Shown: piece after piece, positions 1 to 8,597 of the stretch
Position numbering within the stretch: the first letter of the stretch is position 1
Layout of the letters: every line of letters begins with the position of its first letter
Origin: Porphyromonas cangingivalis
Lineage (GTDB): Bacteria; Bacteroidota; Bacteroidia; Bacteroidales; Paludibacteraceae
Direction of reading: 5' to 3'
NCBI GenBank assembly: GCA_945902955.1
Contig: CAMDNO010000022.1
Span: 1-36,485 of the forward strand
Length of the DNA: 36,485 bases
Position numbers and translations under genes: made by a program
Notes under the pieces: model-generated
Databases searched by the model: none
Told to the model about the DNA's origin: nothing
The model's input: only the letters and a program-made list of their open reading frames with translations

Positions 1-720
1 TCGGGCATTTTTGGTGGTGCAGTGGCGAATCCGATTACCGAATTAACAAAAATATTAGCTTCGTTAACTGATACAGATGGTCGAATTACTATACCAAATT
101 TCTATGATAAAGTGCAAGAAATTTCGGCTGAAGAAAAAGCACTTATTGCTCAAATTCCATTCGACGAAACTGCCTATAGATTGAATTTAGAGGTGGATAA
201 GCTATTTGGCGAAAAGGGATTTAGCACTATCGAACGCACTGGTATTCGTCCCACATTGGATATTTGTGGAATTTGGGGTGGCTACACCGGCGAAGGGTCT
301 AAAACGGTTTTGCCTTCAAAAGCTTATGCAAAATTATCGGCACGCTTAGTTCCTAATCAAATTAGCAACGAAATTGCCAATTTGGTAGCCAATCACATCA
401 AAAGTATTACTCCTGAGCATATTAAGATTGATATTCAGTTTCTACATGGAGCCGAAAGTTATGTTTGTCCCATTGATTCTGCCGCTTACAAAGCTGCCGA
501 AAAAGCTGTTGCAAAAGTATTCGGTATCAGACCATTGCCTGTTCGTAGAGGTGGAAGTATTGGTGTAATTCCTATTTTCGAAAACACACTACAAGTTAAG
601 CCAATTTTGCTCGGGTTTGGCTTAGAATCGGACGCTACACATTCGCCAAATGAAAATTTTTCTGTCGACATGTTTTTCAAAGGTATCGAAACAATAGTGG
701 AATTTTACAGAAATATTTGA
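1..720 (+). CDS. M20-family dipeptidase, C-terminal part (5' end outside window)
   Basis: Zinc metallopeptidase of the M20 family (carnosinase/dipeptidase branch), which cleaves dipeptides or the C-terminal residue of short peptides. The frame is open from base 1, so the GTG at 22 is an internal Val and the true start lies upstream. Visible are the GGAV-NP motif at the start of the lid domain, then the dimerisation domain, then a GGSI motif near residue 180 and a THSPNENF motif near the end, whose His is a metal ligand in this family. About 240 residues remain of a usual 450 or so. The next gene is 176 bp away and appears independent. The family is clear; the substrate is not. Confidence 0.88.
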   Translation, partial: SGIFGGAVANPITELTKILASLTDTDGRITIPNFYDKVQEISAEEKALIAQIPFDETAYRLNLEVDKLFGEKGFSTIERTGIRPTLDICGIWGGYTGEGSKTVLPSKAYAKLSARLVPNQISNEIANLVANHIKSITPEHIKIDIQFLHGAESYVCPIDSAAYKAAEKAVAKVFGIRPLPVRRGGSIGVIPIFENTLQVKPILLGFGLESDATHSPNENFSVDMFFKGIETIVEFYRNI

Positions 721-896
721 AATTAAGTTAATGGTTGATTTACAGTAAAATAAGTTTTTGTTTATGTGATATTCTAATTTGCATTTTAAAATAATGTTAA
801 ATTATTTTGTAATTTGATTGTAATATCATAGTAATGTTGTAAGTTTATGGCACGAAAAAACATAGTTTTATTATTAATATTCTAATACTTATTAAG

Positions 897-1151
897 ATGA
901 CTAAAACGATAACATTCAACGAACTACGTAAAGTAAAAGATTTGCTCCCAAGCGGTAGTATGACCAAGATTGCTGAAGAACTTGGTCTGGAAAAAGAAAC
1001 AGTACGTAATTATTTCGGAGGTCACAATTTTAAAGATGGGAAAAGTTGCGGTATGCATATTGAGCCAGGTCCCGATGGCGGTTTAGTAATGCTTGACGAT
1101 ACGCAAATACTGGATATTGCTCGTCGAATATTAGATGAACATTCAAATTAA
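897..1151 (+). CDS. Small helix-turn-helix DNA-binding protein
   Basis: An 84-residue protein. Residues about 20-45 (SMTKIAEELGLEKETVRNYF) read as a helix-turn-helix: a short first helix, a turn around Gly25, then a recognition helix. After it come a GGHNFKDGK turn and an acidic C-terminal tail. Proteins of this size and pattern are conserved in Bacteroidota and are usually annotated only as DNA-binding protein. It stands alone, with a 176-bp AT-rich leader and a strong terminator immediately after it, so it is probably a single-gene transcript. Target and role are unknown; a transcriptional regulator is an inference from the fold. Confidence 0.7.
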   Translation: MTKTITFNELRKVKDLLPSGSMTKIAEELGLEKETVRNYFGGHNFKDGKSCGMHIEPGPDGGLVMLDDTQILDIARRILDEHSN

Positions 1152-1178
1152 TCAGAATTAATCAAAAAAAAATTGAAG

Positions 1179-1208
1179 GCAGTGATGAATTTTTATCACT
1201 GCTTTTTT
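1179..1208 (+). terminator. Rho-independent terminator of the small HTH gene
   Basis: A perfect 8-bp stem, GCAGTGAT (1179-1186) with ATCACTGC (1195-1202), has an 8-nt loop and is followed directly by a run of six T. It lies 27 bp after the stop codon of the HTH gene. Confidence 0.88.
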
Positions 1209-1242
1209 ATGTTAGTTACAAATTAAAAAAGAAATTAAAATT

Positions 1243-1668
1243 ATGAGCGATGCTTCCGAATGTCTTTATTGTCAACGCAACGAATTGCAAAAAAGTTTAA
1301 TGATTGAAATGTGTGATTTATCAGTTTCAACTGTGTTTTTGTTTAAAGAACAAAGTCATCCGGGACGTTGTGTGGTGGCTTACAAAAGCCATGTAAATGA
1401 GCTTTTTGAATTGTCGGAAACCGACCGAAACGCCTTTATGGCCGATGTTTGTAGAGTTGCTGCCGCCATCGATAAAGCATTTTTGCCAGCTAAAATTAAT
1501 TACGGCGCTTATTCTGATAAATTATCGCATTTACATTTTCATTTAGTCCCAAAGCAAGTAGATGGATTAGGTTATGGTGGAACATTCGAAATGAATCCAC
1601 AAAAAGTGTACTTATCAGATGCTGAATATGCCGAAACTATTAGCAAAATTATATGTTATTTAAAATAA
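1243..1668 (+). CDS. HIT-family nucleotide-binding hydrolase
   Basis: A 141-residue histidine-triad protein. The diagnostic motif is H96-x-H98-x-H100 followed by LVP; in this family it binds the alpha-phosphate, and the middle His is the nucleophile. An N-terminal CxxC (Cys7, Cys10) is of the kind that can hold zinc. HIT proteins hydrolyse nucleotidyl phosphoramidates or dinucleotides; the exact substrate cannot be told from sequence. ATG at 1243 follows an A-rich leader. It is followed after 71 bp by the rRNA methyltransferase on the same strand. Confidence 0.88.
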   Translation: MSDASECLYCQRNELQKSLMIEMCDLSVSTVFLFKEQSHPGRCVVAYKSHVNELFELSETDRNAFMADVCRVAAAIDKAFLPAKINYGAYSDKLSHLHFHLVPKQVDGLGYGGTFEMNPQKVYLSDAEYAETISKIICYLK

Positions 1669-1739
1669 GTAGACAACACCTAATACTCAACTCTCCTGAT
1701 AGCTATCGAAATTTTAATTCTTAATTTTTAATTGTTTAG

Positions 1740-3065
1740 ATGGTTTTACCCGAAAAATTCAGTGAACGTACTCGTCAAGTATTAAACGACGAATATCCAG
1801 CATTCGAAGCAGCTCTCGATACTGTTTCGCCTACAAGTATTCGGATAAATACGAAAATAGCGAATATATCAACAGATGAAAAAGTTAGTTGGTGCGATTC
1901 GGGTTGTTATTTACCCGAACGTCCGCTTTTTACTGCCGACCCTTTACTTCATGGAGGTGCTTATTATGTGCAGGAAGCAAGTTCTATGTTTTTGTATCAG
2001 GTTGTAAAACAATGCTTTCCCGATGCCGAACGGGTACTTGACTTGTGCGCAGCCCCTGGTGGCAAATCAACTTTGCTTTCGCAAACTTTGTCGGCTGATA
2101 GTCTGCTTGTTAGCAACGAAATTGTTCGTCAGCGTGCACAAATATTAGCAGAAAATATTACAAAATGGGGTAACAAAAATGTTGTTGTAACTAACAATAA
2201 AGCATCTGACTTTGCTCTTTTGGAGCATTATTTCGACGCCATAGTGATAGATGCGCCTTGCTCCGGCGAAGGCATGTTTCGAAAAGATTCAAATGCAATT
2301 AACGAATGGTCGGTAGACAATGTGATGAATTGCGTAAGCCGACAACGAGAAATTTTGAATGATGTGTGGGATGCGCTTAAACCAAACGGAATTTTGGTAT
2401 ACAGTACGTGTACATACAATCGCGAAGAAAATGAGGAAAATGTGGCGTGGATTTGTAATGAGCTGGGTGCCGAACGAATGAAATTGAATGTTGAGAATTC
2501 GGACATTGTTGAAACCGATGGTGGCTATCGTTTTTATCCGCATAGGGTGAGGGGAGAGGGCTTTTTTATTTCGGTTATGAGAAAAAATGAAGAAAATGCA
2601 CATACGTCAACTTTTAAAAATATGTTGCCCAAAAATGCAATCAAAGTTGAAAGTAGTATGCTTTCAGTTCAGTTAATGGAATCCGAAAATTTTTTATTTT
2701 ATAATTTTGATAATAAAATTAGTGCATTTAACAAGAAGTATATCAATGAATTGATGTATATTCGAAGCAAATTTAATTGTTTCGTGGTTGGGATTGAATT
2801 ATTCGAAGTGAAAGGAAAAGATTTTATTCCTTCGCATCAATTGGCTTTATCCAAATTGCTCGATACTAACTCTTGTCAATCTATAGAGGTGGATTACGAA
2901 ACAGCAATTGCTTATCTGAAGCGGGAAGCAGTTAGTTTACCCGAAGCCCCAAAAGGTTATTTGTTAATAAGATATAAATCCTTAGCTCTTGGTTGGGTTA
3001 AAAATATCGGTAATCGTTGTAATAATTTGTATCCGCAACATTGGCGTATACGTATGAATTTATAA
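1740..3065 (+). CDS. RsmF-like rRNA (cytosine-C5)-methyltransferase
   Basis: A 441-residue SAM-dependent RNA m5C methyltransferase of the NOL1/NOP2/Sun (RsmF/YebU) family. The SAM-binding loop is DLCAAPGGKS at 101-110. Motif IV is DAPCSGEGMF at 171-180 (Cys174, which releases the product), and motif VI is STCTYN at 222-227 (Cys224, the catalytic nucleophile). The C-terminal 140 or so residues match the extra RNA-binding region of RsmF-type enzymes. The likely target is a cytosine of 16S rRNA, but the position is inferred from the family. The metallo-hydrolase gene starts 11 bp after its stop, so the two are probably co-transcribed. Confidence 0.9.
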   Translation: MVLPEKFSERTRQVLNDEYPAFEAALDTVSPTSIRINTKIANISTDEKVSWCDSGCYLPERPLFTADPLLHGGAYYVQEASSMFLYQVVKQCFPDAERVLDLCAAPGGKSTLLSQTLSADSLLVSNEIVRQRAQILAENITKWGNKNVVVTNNKASDFALLEHYFDAIVIDAPCSGEGMFRKDSNAINEWSVDNVMNCVSRQREILNDVWDALKPNGILVYSTCTYNREENEENVAWICNELGAERMKLNVENSDIVETDGGYRFYPHRVRGEGFFISVMRKNEENAHTSTFKNMLPKNAIKVESSMLSVQLMESENFLFYNFDNKISAFNKKYINELMYIRSKFNCFVVGIELFEVKGKDFIPSHQLALSKLLDTNSCQSIEVDYETAIAYLKREAVSLPEAPKGYLLIRYKSLALGWVKNIGNRCNNLYPQHWRIRMNL

Positions 3066-3076
3066 TTTCAAAAACA

Positions 3077-3823
3077 ATGAAAATTACTTTTTTAGGCACA
3101 GGCACATCAACAGGGATTCCTCAAATTGCTTGTAAATGTGCAGTTTGTACTTCCAGCGATACACGCGACAATCGGTTACGTGCCTCTGTTTGGGTCGAAA
3201 CTAAAGGACAAAACATATTAATTGATTGTGGTCCAGATTTTCGACAACAAATGCTGAGGCATGGATTTGATGCACTTTCAACAATTTTAATTACGCACGA
3301 ACATTACGACCATATTGGAGGCTTAGATGATGTACGGCCATTCGGTAATGTGAATATTTTTGCTCAGAAACGGGTAAATGACCATATTAAAAATGCTATG
3401 CCTTATTGCTTTAAAGAAAAACTTTATCCGGGAGTTCCAAAAATCACACTCAATAATATTGGCGAAAATGCGTTTAATATAGATGAATTGCAGATTCAAC
3501 CAATACGAATAATGCATGCAGCTTTGCCTATCTTAGGATATCGAATCGACAAATTTGCTTATTTAACAGATGTAAAAACTATTCCAGCATCAGAATTTGA
3601 ACATCTTCAAGGCTTAGATGTTTTAGTATTGAATGCTCTACGAGTGCAACCACATATTTCGCACATCACAATTGACGAAGCTGTGGAATTGGCTCAAAAA
3701 ATTGGTGCTCGAAAAACATATTTTACCCATTTTAGTCATGATGCAGGTAAACACGCGGATATAGAAAAGACATTACCTGATAATATATTTTTATCTTACG
3801 ATAATCTTCAAATAGAATTTTAA
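3077..3823 (+). CDS. PhnP-like metallo-beta-lactamase-fold hydrolase
   Basis: A 248-residue MBL-fold protein. Metal ligands are visible in HEHYDH (His74, His76, Asp78, His79), His147, Asp175 and His228. Cys19, Cys21 and Cys24 near the N-terminus match the extra structural zinc site of PhnP-type phosphodiesterases. PhnP itself opens ribosyl cyclic phosphate in phosphonate breakdown, but no phn genes are nearby, so only a general phosphodiesterase role is supported. An in-frame ATG at 3041 would overlap the methyltransferase gene; ATG 3077 is preferred because the conserved family N-terminus MKITFLGTGTSTG begins there. Confidence 0.88.
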   Translation: MKITFLGTGTSTGIPQIACKCAVCTSSDTRDNRLRASVWVETKGQNILIDCGPDFRQQMLRHGFDALSTILITHEHYDHIGGLDDVRPFGNVNIFAQKRVNDHIKNAMPYCFKEKLYPGVPKITLNNIGENAFNIDELQIQPIRIMHAALPILGYRIDKFAYLTDVKTIPASEFEHLQGLDVLVLNALRVQPHISHITIDEAVELAQKIGARKTYFTHFSHDAGKHADIEKTLPDNIFLSYDNLQIEF

Positions 3824-3827
3824 AAGT

Positions 3828-4868
3828 ATGAGAACTTTCGTTTATACCTTATTTCTACTTTCAATGTTATTGATATCTTCTTGTACATCTATGCTTTATA
3901 CAAGTATAGACGTGTTGCGCCCTGCAAAAGTTTCTTTCGATAAGGAAGCTTCAAATTTATTGATACTTAATAATTCGATTACACAACCAGCTACTTTCGG
4001 GCATGTAAATGAGCTATATGGCGAAACTAAAAAAAATGTTAGTATTAATACCGACAGCCTTGCTATTTTTTGTCTGAGTGTGGTAAATGAAGAATTTCAG
4101 AAAAATGATTTTTTTCAAAATTCGCAATTACATTTACCTTCGGTAAACATTGGATCTGGTTTTTTTAATACAAGTGAACCACAATCTGATACTTTGAGAT
4201 TTATGTCGCAGCTTTACAATGCTGATGCCATTTTATCGCTAGATAGAATTAAGGTTGGCGACCGCATTGCTGATTATTACAATTACGAAGGTAATTATTT
4301 TTATGCACTGTTAGAAGCTAATTATGAAACAACTTGGAGTGTATCGTATCCAAAGCATAATAAAACGCAATCTTACACATTTAAAGATACCATTTATTGG
4401 GATGCTGAATCGTACCAACGAAAAAATGCGCTAAAAGAATTACCAGATAGGTATAATGCGCTGATTGATGGAGCTTTGTATGTAGGACAATCTACTATGA
4501 AAAAGCTGGTTCCTTGGTGGGATAAAGAGGAACGTTATTTTTTTAGTTCAAACAATAAAGTAATAAAGTTGGGATTGGACTCTGTTTACACTAAAAACTG
4601 GAATGCAGCTATCAGCATTTGGGAAAAAGGATTGACGAAAGTCAAGCTGGCCACACAAGCTAAACTGCTTCATAATATTTCCATTGCTTATGAGATAAGT
4701 GGAAATATGCCCAAAGCAATAGAGGCTGTAACGAAATCGTTAAAAGTTTACGAAGCGGCTTCGGTAATCGATTACAACCACTATTTTACAATTTCACAAT
4801 ACAAAAATCAACTCGAAAAGCGTTCAAAAGAAATTCAAATCATAAATCGGCAGTTGGGAGTTGAATAA
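3828..4868 (+). CDS. Lipoprotein of the DUF6340 type with TPR-like C-terminus
   Basis: A 346-residue protein with a lipoprotein signal peptide; the lipobox ends at Cys19 (LLISSC). The opening of the mature protein (LRPAKVSF) and the middle region look like the Bacteroidota lipoprotein family I know as DUF6340; that assignment is from memory. Residues about 235-320 contain two helical pairs of tetratricopeptide character (NAAISIWEKGL; MPKAIEAVTKSLKVY). It begins 4 bp after the MBL gene, so it probably closes that operon. Its stop codon abuts the stop of the convergent DUF2520 gene with no visible terminator. Function unknown; probably attached to a membrane facing the periplasm. Confidence 0.75.
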   Translation: MRTFVYTLFLLSMLLISSCTSMLYTSIDVLRPAKVSFDKEASNLLILNNSITQPATFGHVNELYGETKKNVSINTDSLAIFCLSVVNEEFQKNDFFQNSQLHLPSVNIGSGFFNTSEPQSDTLRFMSQLYNADAILSLDRIKVGDRIADYYNYEGNYFYALLEANYETTWSVSYPKHNKTQSYTFKDTIYWDAESYQRKNALKELPDRYNALIDGALYVGQSTMKKLVPWWDKEERYFFSSNNKVIKLGLDSVYTKNWNAAISIWEKGLTKVKLATQAKLLHNISIAYEISGNMPKAIEAVTKSLKVYEAASVIDYNHYFTISQYKNQLEKRSKEIQIINRQLGVE

Positions 4869-5642
4869 TCAACAGTCTTCTTCTTTTCTATATTTTTTCG
4901 AAATCTGCTCGCTCATTTCGGAATATATTTTTTTATAATTCTCATTTCCAATTTTATCCAATTGTTTTTTAATGGTAACTGTATCATTTCTTCGAGCAGG
5001 TCCAGTTTGTGCTTCGTAGGGCGAGAGTGTTTGAATTTTTGAAGCTGTTTCTATAATTAGAGGATGTAAAATATCAAAAGGTAAATTGTTTTCTAAAAGC
5101 AAATCGGCTGCAATACTGTAAAGATAATTGCTGAAATTACAAGCAAATACTGCTGCGATATGTAATTGAATACGTTGCGATGAATTGGCTTCTAATGGTT
5201 TGTTAGTTAGTGTTTTAGCTAAATTTAAAAGCGTTTTGGTAGTATCTGTGCTATTTCCCTCCACGAAAATTGGAACTTGACTTAAATCAATTTTTTTATC
5301 TTTCGAAAAAGTTTGTAGTGGATAAAAAACACCAAATTTTTCAAATTTCCGTTCAAATATATTCATATTTATGCTTCCAGCTGTATGAATATGAATACCT
5401 GAATAGATATTTACTTGATTAACAATAGTTTCTATTGCATTATCAGATAATGCATAAATATACATATCTGCTTGTTTTAACTTATCAAGCGAAATGCAAA
5501 AATCGGTATTTAATTGTTGTGCTAATGTTTCAGCCGAGAGTTGAGTGCGGCTATAAACCTGAATAATTTCGTGTCCATTTTCTTTTAGTGCCCATGCCAG
5601 ATGGGTTGCTACATTACCAGCTCCAATAAAAACAATTTTCAT
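4869..5642 (-). CDS. Rossmann-fold and DUF2520 domain protein (putative oxidoreductase)
   Basis: A 257-residue protein. An N-terminal NAD(P)-binding Rossmann fold has GAGNVATHLA at 7-16, and a helical C-terminal half is of the DUF2520 type. The fold resembles F420-dependent NADP reductases and 6-phosphogluconate dehydrogenase-like enzymes. Members are common in Bacteroidota and lack an established substrate. It is a single minus-strand gene between two plus-strand units. It is divergent from the Omp85-like gene, and a TAATTTTG box lies about 30 bp upstream. Confidence 0.82.
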   Translation of the reverse strand: MKIVFIGAGNVATHLAWALKENGHEIIQVYSRTQLSAETLAQQLNTDFCISLDKLKQADMYIYALSDNAIETIVNQVNIYSGIHIHTAGSINMNIFERKFEKFGVFYPLQTFSKDKKIDLSQVPIFVEGNSTDTTKTLLNLAKTLTNKPLEANSSQRIQLHIAAVFACNFSNYLYSIAADLLLENNLPFDILHPLIIETASKIQTLSPYEAQTGPARRNDTVTIKKQLDKIGNENYKKIYSEMSEQISKKYRKEEDC

Positions 5643-5670
5643 TTGTAACTCATTTATTTATAAATTGTAG

Positions 5671-5678
5671 CAAAATTA
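5671..5678 (-). promoter_or_regulatory. Possible -7 box for the DUF2520 gene
   Basis: Minus-strand TAATTTTG matches the Bacteroidota -7 consensus TAnnTTTG and lies 28 bp upstream of the ATG. No clear -33 TTTG/TTG was seen at the usual 19-21 bp spacing, so this is a weak call. Confidence 0.35.
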
Positions 5679-5725
5679 AGCTATTTTTTTGTAAAACAGA
5701 TACAAACATACTAAACAAATTTTCA

Positions 5726-5733
5726 TACCTTTG
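5726..5733 (+). promoter_or_regulatory. Possible -7 box for the Omp85-like gene
   Basis: TACCTTTG matches TAnnTTTG and ends 28 bp before the ATG at 5762. The -33 element is not recognisable. Confidence 0.4.
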
Positions 5734-5761
5734 GCTCGTTAAACTTCTAGAAATAATAAGT

Positions 5762-7045
5762 ATGCAAAAAAAAATCAAATTTATTGTACTTTCTTCTGCA
5801 ATATTAATGAGTGTAGTAATATTTTCGCAGCAAAAAATTAAAAAAGGGCTTGGATTTGGCGCCATTCCGGCCATTTCGTTCGATTCCGATCTTGGTTTTC
5901 AATATGGGGCAGTTGTTAATTTGTACCATTATGGAGATGGAAGTCGCTTTCCAAAATACGATCACTCTTTGTATATGGAATGGTCGCGCTTTTCGAAAGG
6001 TACTGGTATTAACCGCATTATGTACGATTCGGAAAAGTTAATTCCCAAGGTTAGAACAACAGTTGATATGACTTACATGACTGATCAACTAATGGATTTT
6101 TACGGTTTCAATGGCTATCAAACAAAGTACGACGATGCTTGGAGCAAAAGTACCCGTCATTTTTACAGAAACGAACGAAATATGTTTCGGGTAAAGGCTG
6201 ATTTTCAGGGGAGCTTTGGCGAATCGAAATTTGGATGGGTAGCTGGTTATACTTTCTATAATTTTGCAATTGATACTGTAAACATCAATAAGTTGGGTTT
6301 AAATCCCGTAGAGGGTGGAACTTTATTTCAACGTTATATTGAAAATAAATTAATAAGCGAAGAAGAGGCTGATGGTGGAAGTTTAAATTACTTGAAACTC
6401 GGTTTTAAATACGATTCGCGCGATCAGCAGGCCTGTCCAATGAAAGGAATTTGGACAGAAGCTGTAATACAATCAGCACCCGGATTTGCAAACGAATTTG
6501 CACACACCAAGTTTGCATTTATTCATCGTCAGTACTTTACACTTTCTAAAGATATATCATTAGCCTATCGAATTGATTATCAAATAACTTTAGGTAAATC
6601 GCATGTACCATTTTACGCTCAGCCACTTTTGATAACGAGTTATTTAACAGGTTCTACGAATCAAGGTTTGGGTGGTAAAAACTCATTACGTGGAATTTTG
6701 CGCAACCGTATTGTAGGCGATGCAGTTGGTTTTGGTAATTTTGAGTTTCGCTATAAATTTGTGCGTTTTGAGTTGTTGAAACAAAATTTCTATTTAGGAA
6801 CAAATATTTTCTTCGATTCGGGAATGATTATTAACCCAATTGAAATACCATCAACTTTAACTTCAATGCAAAAAAATGAATTGTATCTTACTGATTACGA
6901 ATCAGGTAAGCTCCATTCGACAGCAGGTATTGGTTTGAAAATTGGCTGGAATGAAAATTTCATTATTTCGGCAGATTATGGAAAAGCATTTAATAAACAA
7001 GACGGAAATTCCGGTATGTATATAGGATTAAATTATTTATTTTAA
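5762..7045 (+). CDS. BamA/Omp85-like outer-membrane beta-barrel protein
   Basis: A 427-residue protein with an N-terminal signal peptide (hydrophobic 6-21, FSQQ near the cleavage site). The rest is alternating, aromatic-rich beta-strand sequence ending in NYLF, a typical barrel terminus. The LGFKYDSRD motif near 220 and GGKNSLRG near 305 recall surface-antigen/Omp85 barrels. No POTRA domains are visible, so it looks like a barrel-only member of the type common in Bacteroidota. It would sit in the outer membrane; cargo or function is unknown. The glycosyltransferase gene starts 3 bp after its stop and is probably translationally linked. Confidence 0.82.
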   Translation: MQKKIKFIVLSSAILMSVVIFSQQKIKKGLGFGAIPAISFDSDLGFQYGAVVNLYHYGDGSRFPKYDHSLYMEWSRFSKGTGINRIMYDSEKLIPKVRTTVDMTYMTDQLMDFYGFNGYQTKYDDAWSKSTRHFYRNERNMFRVKADFQGSFGESKFGWVAGYTFYNFAIDTVNINKLGLNPVEGGTLFQRYIENKLISEEEADGGSLNYLKLGFKYDSRDQQACPMKGIWTEAVIQSAPGFANEFAHTKFAFIHRQYFTLSKDISLAYRIDYQITLGKSHVPFYAQPLLITSYLTGSTNQGLGGKNSLRGILRNRIVGDAVGFGNFEFRYKFVRFELLKQNFYLGTNIFFDSGMIINPIEIPSTLTSMQKNELYLTDYESGKLHSTAGIGLKIGWNENFIISADYGKAFNKQDGNSGMYIGLNYLF

Positions 7046-7048
7046 AAA

Positions 7049-8158
7049 ATGCTAACAGCCACAATTTTAATTTCAATAATTTATTTTAGTCTAATTTCTT
7101 TATTTATAAAAGGTTGGAGTCAGATTCCAACCTTTCGTATTCGTACCGACAGGCCAACTAAAACAGAAATTTCAGTAGTTGTTGCTTGCCGAAATGAAGC
7201 CTTAAACCTACCCATGCTTTTAAAATCGCTTAGGAATCAAAGCTATCAATCCTTTCAATTAATTTTAATTGATGATCATTCTACTGATTCTACTTTCGAA
7301 ATTATGAAACTTGCTGAGAACGATTTTGAAAATATACTTATCTTACAATCAGAAAATTACGGCAAAAAACAAGCTTTAAAATTAGGAATAGAAAATGCAA
7401 AAAATGAATTGATAATAACAACCGATGCAGACTGTAGTGCTCCTTCTGCTTGGCTCGAAACTGTCATACAATATCAGGAGCTTACAAAATCGGATTTAAT
7501 AATTGGACTTGTAGCCATTCAGCCTGCCGTAACTTTTTTTGAAAAGATACAACAATTGGAATTTCTTTCGTTGGTAAGTTCGGGAGCTGGAGCTGCGGGT
7601 ATTGGGCAGCCGATAATGTGCAATGGTGCAAATTTGGTTTTTCAGAAAAATGTATGGCTCGAAAATTATTCGAATTTACATCCGAAATCAAATACGGGCG
7701 ATGATATTTTTTTATTGCATGCGCTGAAAAAGCGAAATGGAAATATCAACTTTCTAAAATCGGAGCAAGCTATTGTGAATACAATGGCTTGTAAGTCAAT
7801 GAAATCATTTTTCAATCAACGTCAGCGTTGGGCTTCAAAAGCGCCTTTATATACCGATTTTGTAACTATTTTGGTAGCATTAATTGTATTTTTAGCTTCG
7901 TTAATGCAGGTTATTTTATTTGTAAGTAGCTTTATCTATCCTGCAAGTTTATTGCTTTTGGCAATGCTTAGCATTGTGAAATTTGCAATTGACTACTATT
8001 TTTTACTTCAAACTTCTTGGTTTTTTGGGCAAAAAATAACCGCCCAAACGTATTTCACATTGGCGGTTATTTATCCTTTTTATATTATTTATACGGCTAT
8101 TTCAGGTATTTTCAAAGGCATTAACGATATACGTAGAGGAATGTTTCGTTCACTGTAA
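7049..8158 (+). CDS. Membrane-anchored family 2 glycosyltransferase
   Basis: A 369-residue GT2 enzyme. An N-terminal membrane helix (about 3-21) is followed by a GT-A domain starting ISVVVACRNEALN. It has a DxD motif (Asp126, Asp128) that binds the metal and nucleotide sugar, TGDD (216-219) as catalytic acid region, and the QRQRW motif (257-261) of processive-type GT2 enzymes. Two or three membrane helices follow at about 270-355. It would add sugars to a lipid or polysaccharide at the inner membrane; donor and acceptor are unknown. Its last 38 bp overlap the tail of the convergent Rieske-like gene. Confidence 0.88.
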   Translation: MLTATILISIIYFSLISLFIKGWSQIPTFRIRTDRPTKTEISVVVACRNEALNLPMLLKSLRNQSYQSFQLILIDDHSTDSTFEIMKLAENDFENILILQSENYGKKQALKLGIENAKNELIITTDADCSAPSAWLETVIQYQELTKSDLIIGLVAIQPAVTFFEKIQQLEFLSLVSSGAGAAGIGQPIMCNGANLVFQKNVWLENYSNLHPKSNTGDDIFLLHALKKRNGNINFLKSEQAIVNTMACKSMKSFFNQRQRWASKAPLYTDFVTILVALIVFLASLMQVILFVSSFIYPASLLLLAMLSIVKFAIDYYFLLQTSWFFGQKITAQTYFTLAVIYPFYIIYTAISGIFKGINDIRRGMFRSL

Positions 8159-8597
8159 CTTTATAGCGTCGAAGTATTTCACGTGCTGGACCCGAAGTGG
8201 TATCGGGTATTCCCAGTCCAAAACTAACATCATATACAGTTCCACAGGTATTACATTTTACTTTAAAGCCTGTTTGATCTATTGGATATACTTTTGCATT
8301 TTGACTTAATTCATGCGTGCAAGCCATATCAAATGCATAATAAGTAGAATTGCCATAATCGTCTAACATGCCTGAGAATAGTAAAATACCTGCAAAGCCT
8401 AATCTATCTGCTTCATAAACAGGCTTTTCGAAAACTAAAAAACTGTATGTGCTGTTTTTGAAATTATTGTATTTGCCAGAAAAGTCAACTTTTAAATTAA
8501 CAGGCATGGTAGGAACCGATGACACATAATTATCGTAACAGGCATTAAGATTACTTGCTAACAACAATGTGAGAATTATATTTCGCCAATTTGCCAC
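8121..8597 (-). CDS. Rieske-like lipoprotein with altered iron-sulfur ligands
   Basis: A 158-residue lipoprotein: the signal peptide ends in LNAC with lipidated Cys20. The mature part has a Rieske-like pattern, C93-T-H95, then C115-N-T-C118-G about 20 residues later, then a GLGIPDTTSGPAREILRRY segment. A true Rieske site has CxH and CxxH; here the second His is replaced by Cys118. I recall Bacteroidota relatives in which ligands also vary, so cluster binding is uncertain. The start is GTG, 22 bp inside the end of the aldo-keto reductase gene, and no in-frame ATG exists before the signal peptide, so translation is probably coupled. It is the last gene of the minus-strand run. Confidence 0.72.
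   Translation of the reverse strand: MANWRNIILTLLLASNLNACYDNYVSSVPTMPVNLKVDFSGKYNNFKNSTYSFLVFEKPVYEADRLGFAGILLFSGMLDDYGNSTYYAFDMACTHELSQNAKVYPIDQTGFKVKCNTCGTVYDVSFGLGIPDTTSGPAREILRRYKVTVNETFLYVYR

Noticed and set aside
22-720. GTG at 22 as a true start codon
   Set aside because: The frame is open to base 1 and the upstream residues fit the M20 motif SGIFGGAV, so the GTG is internal and the gene is cut by the window edge.
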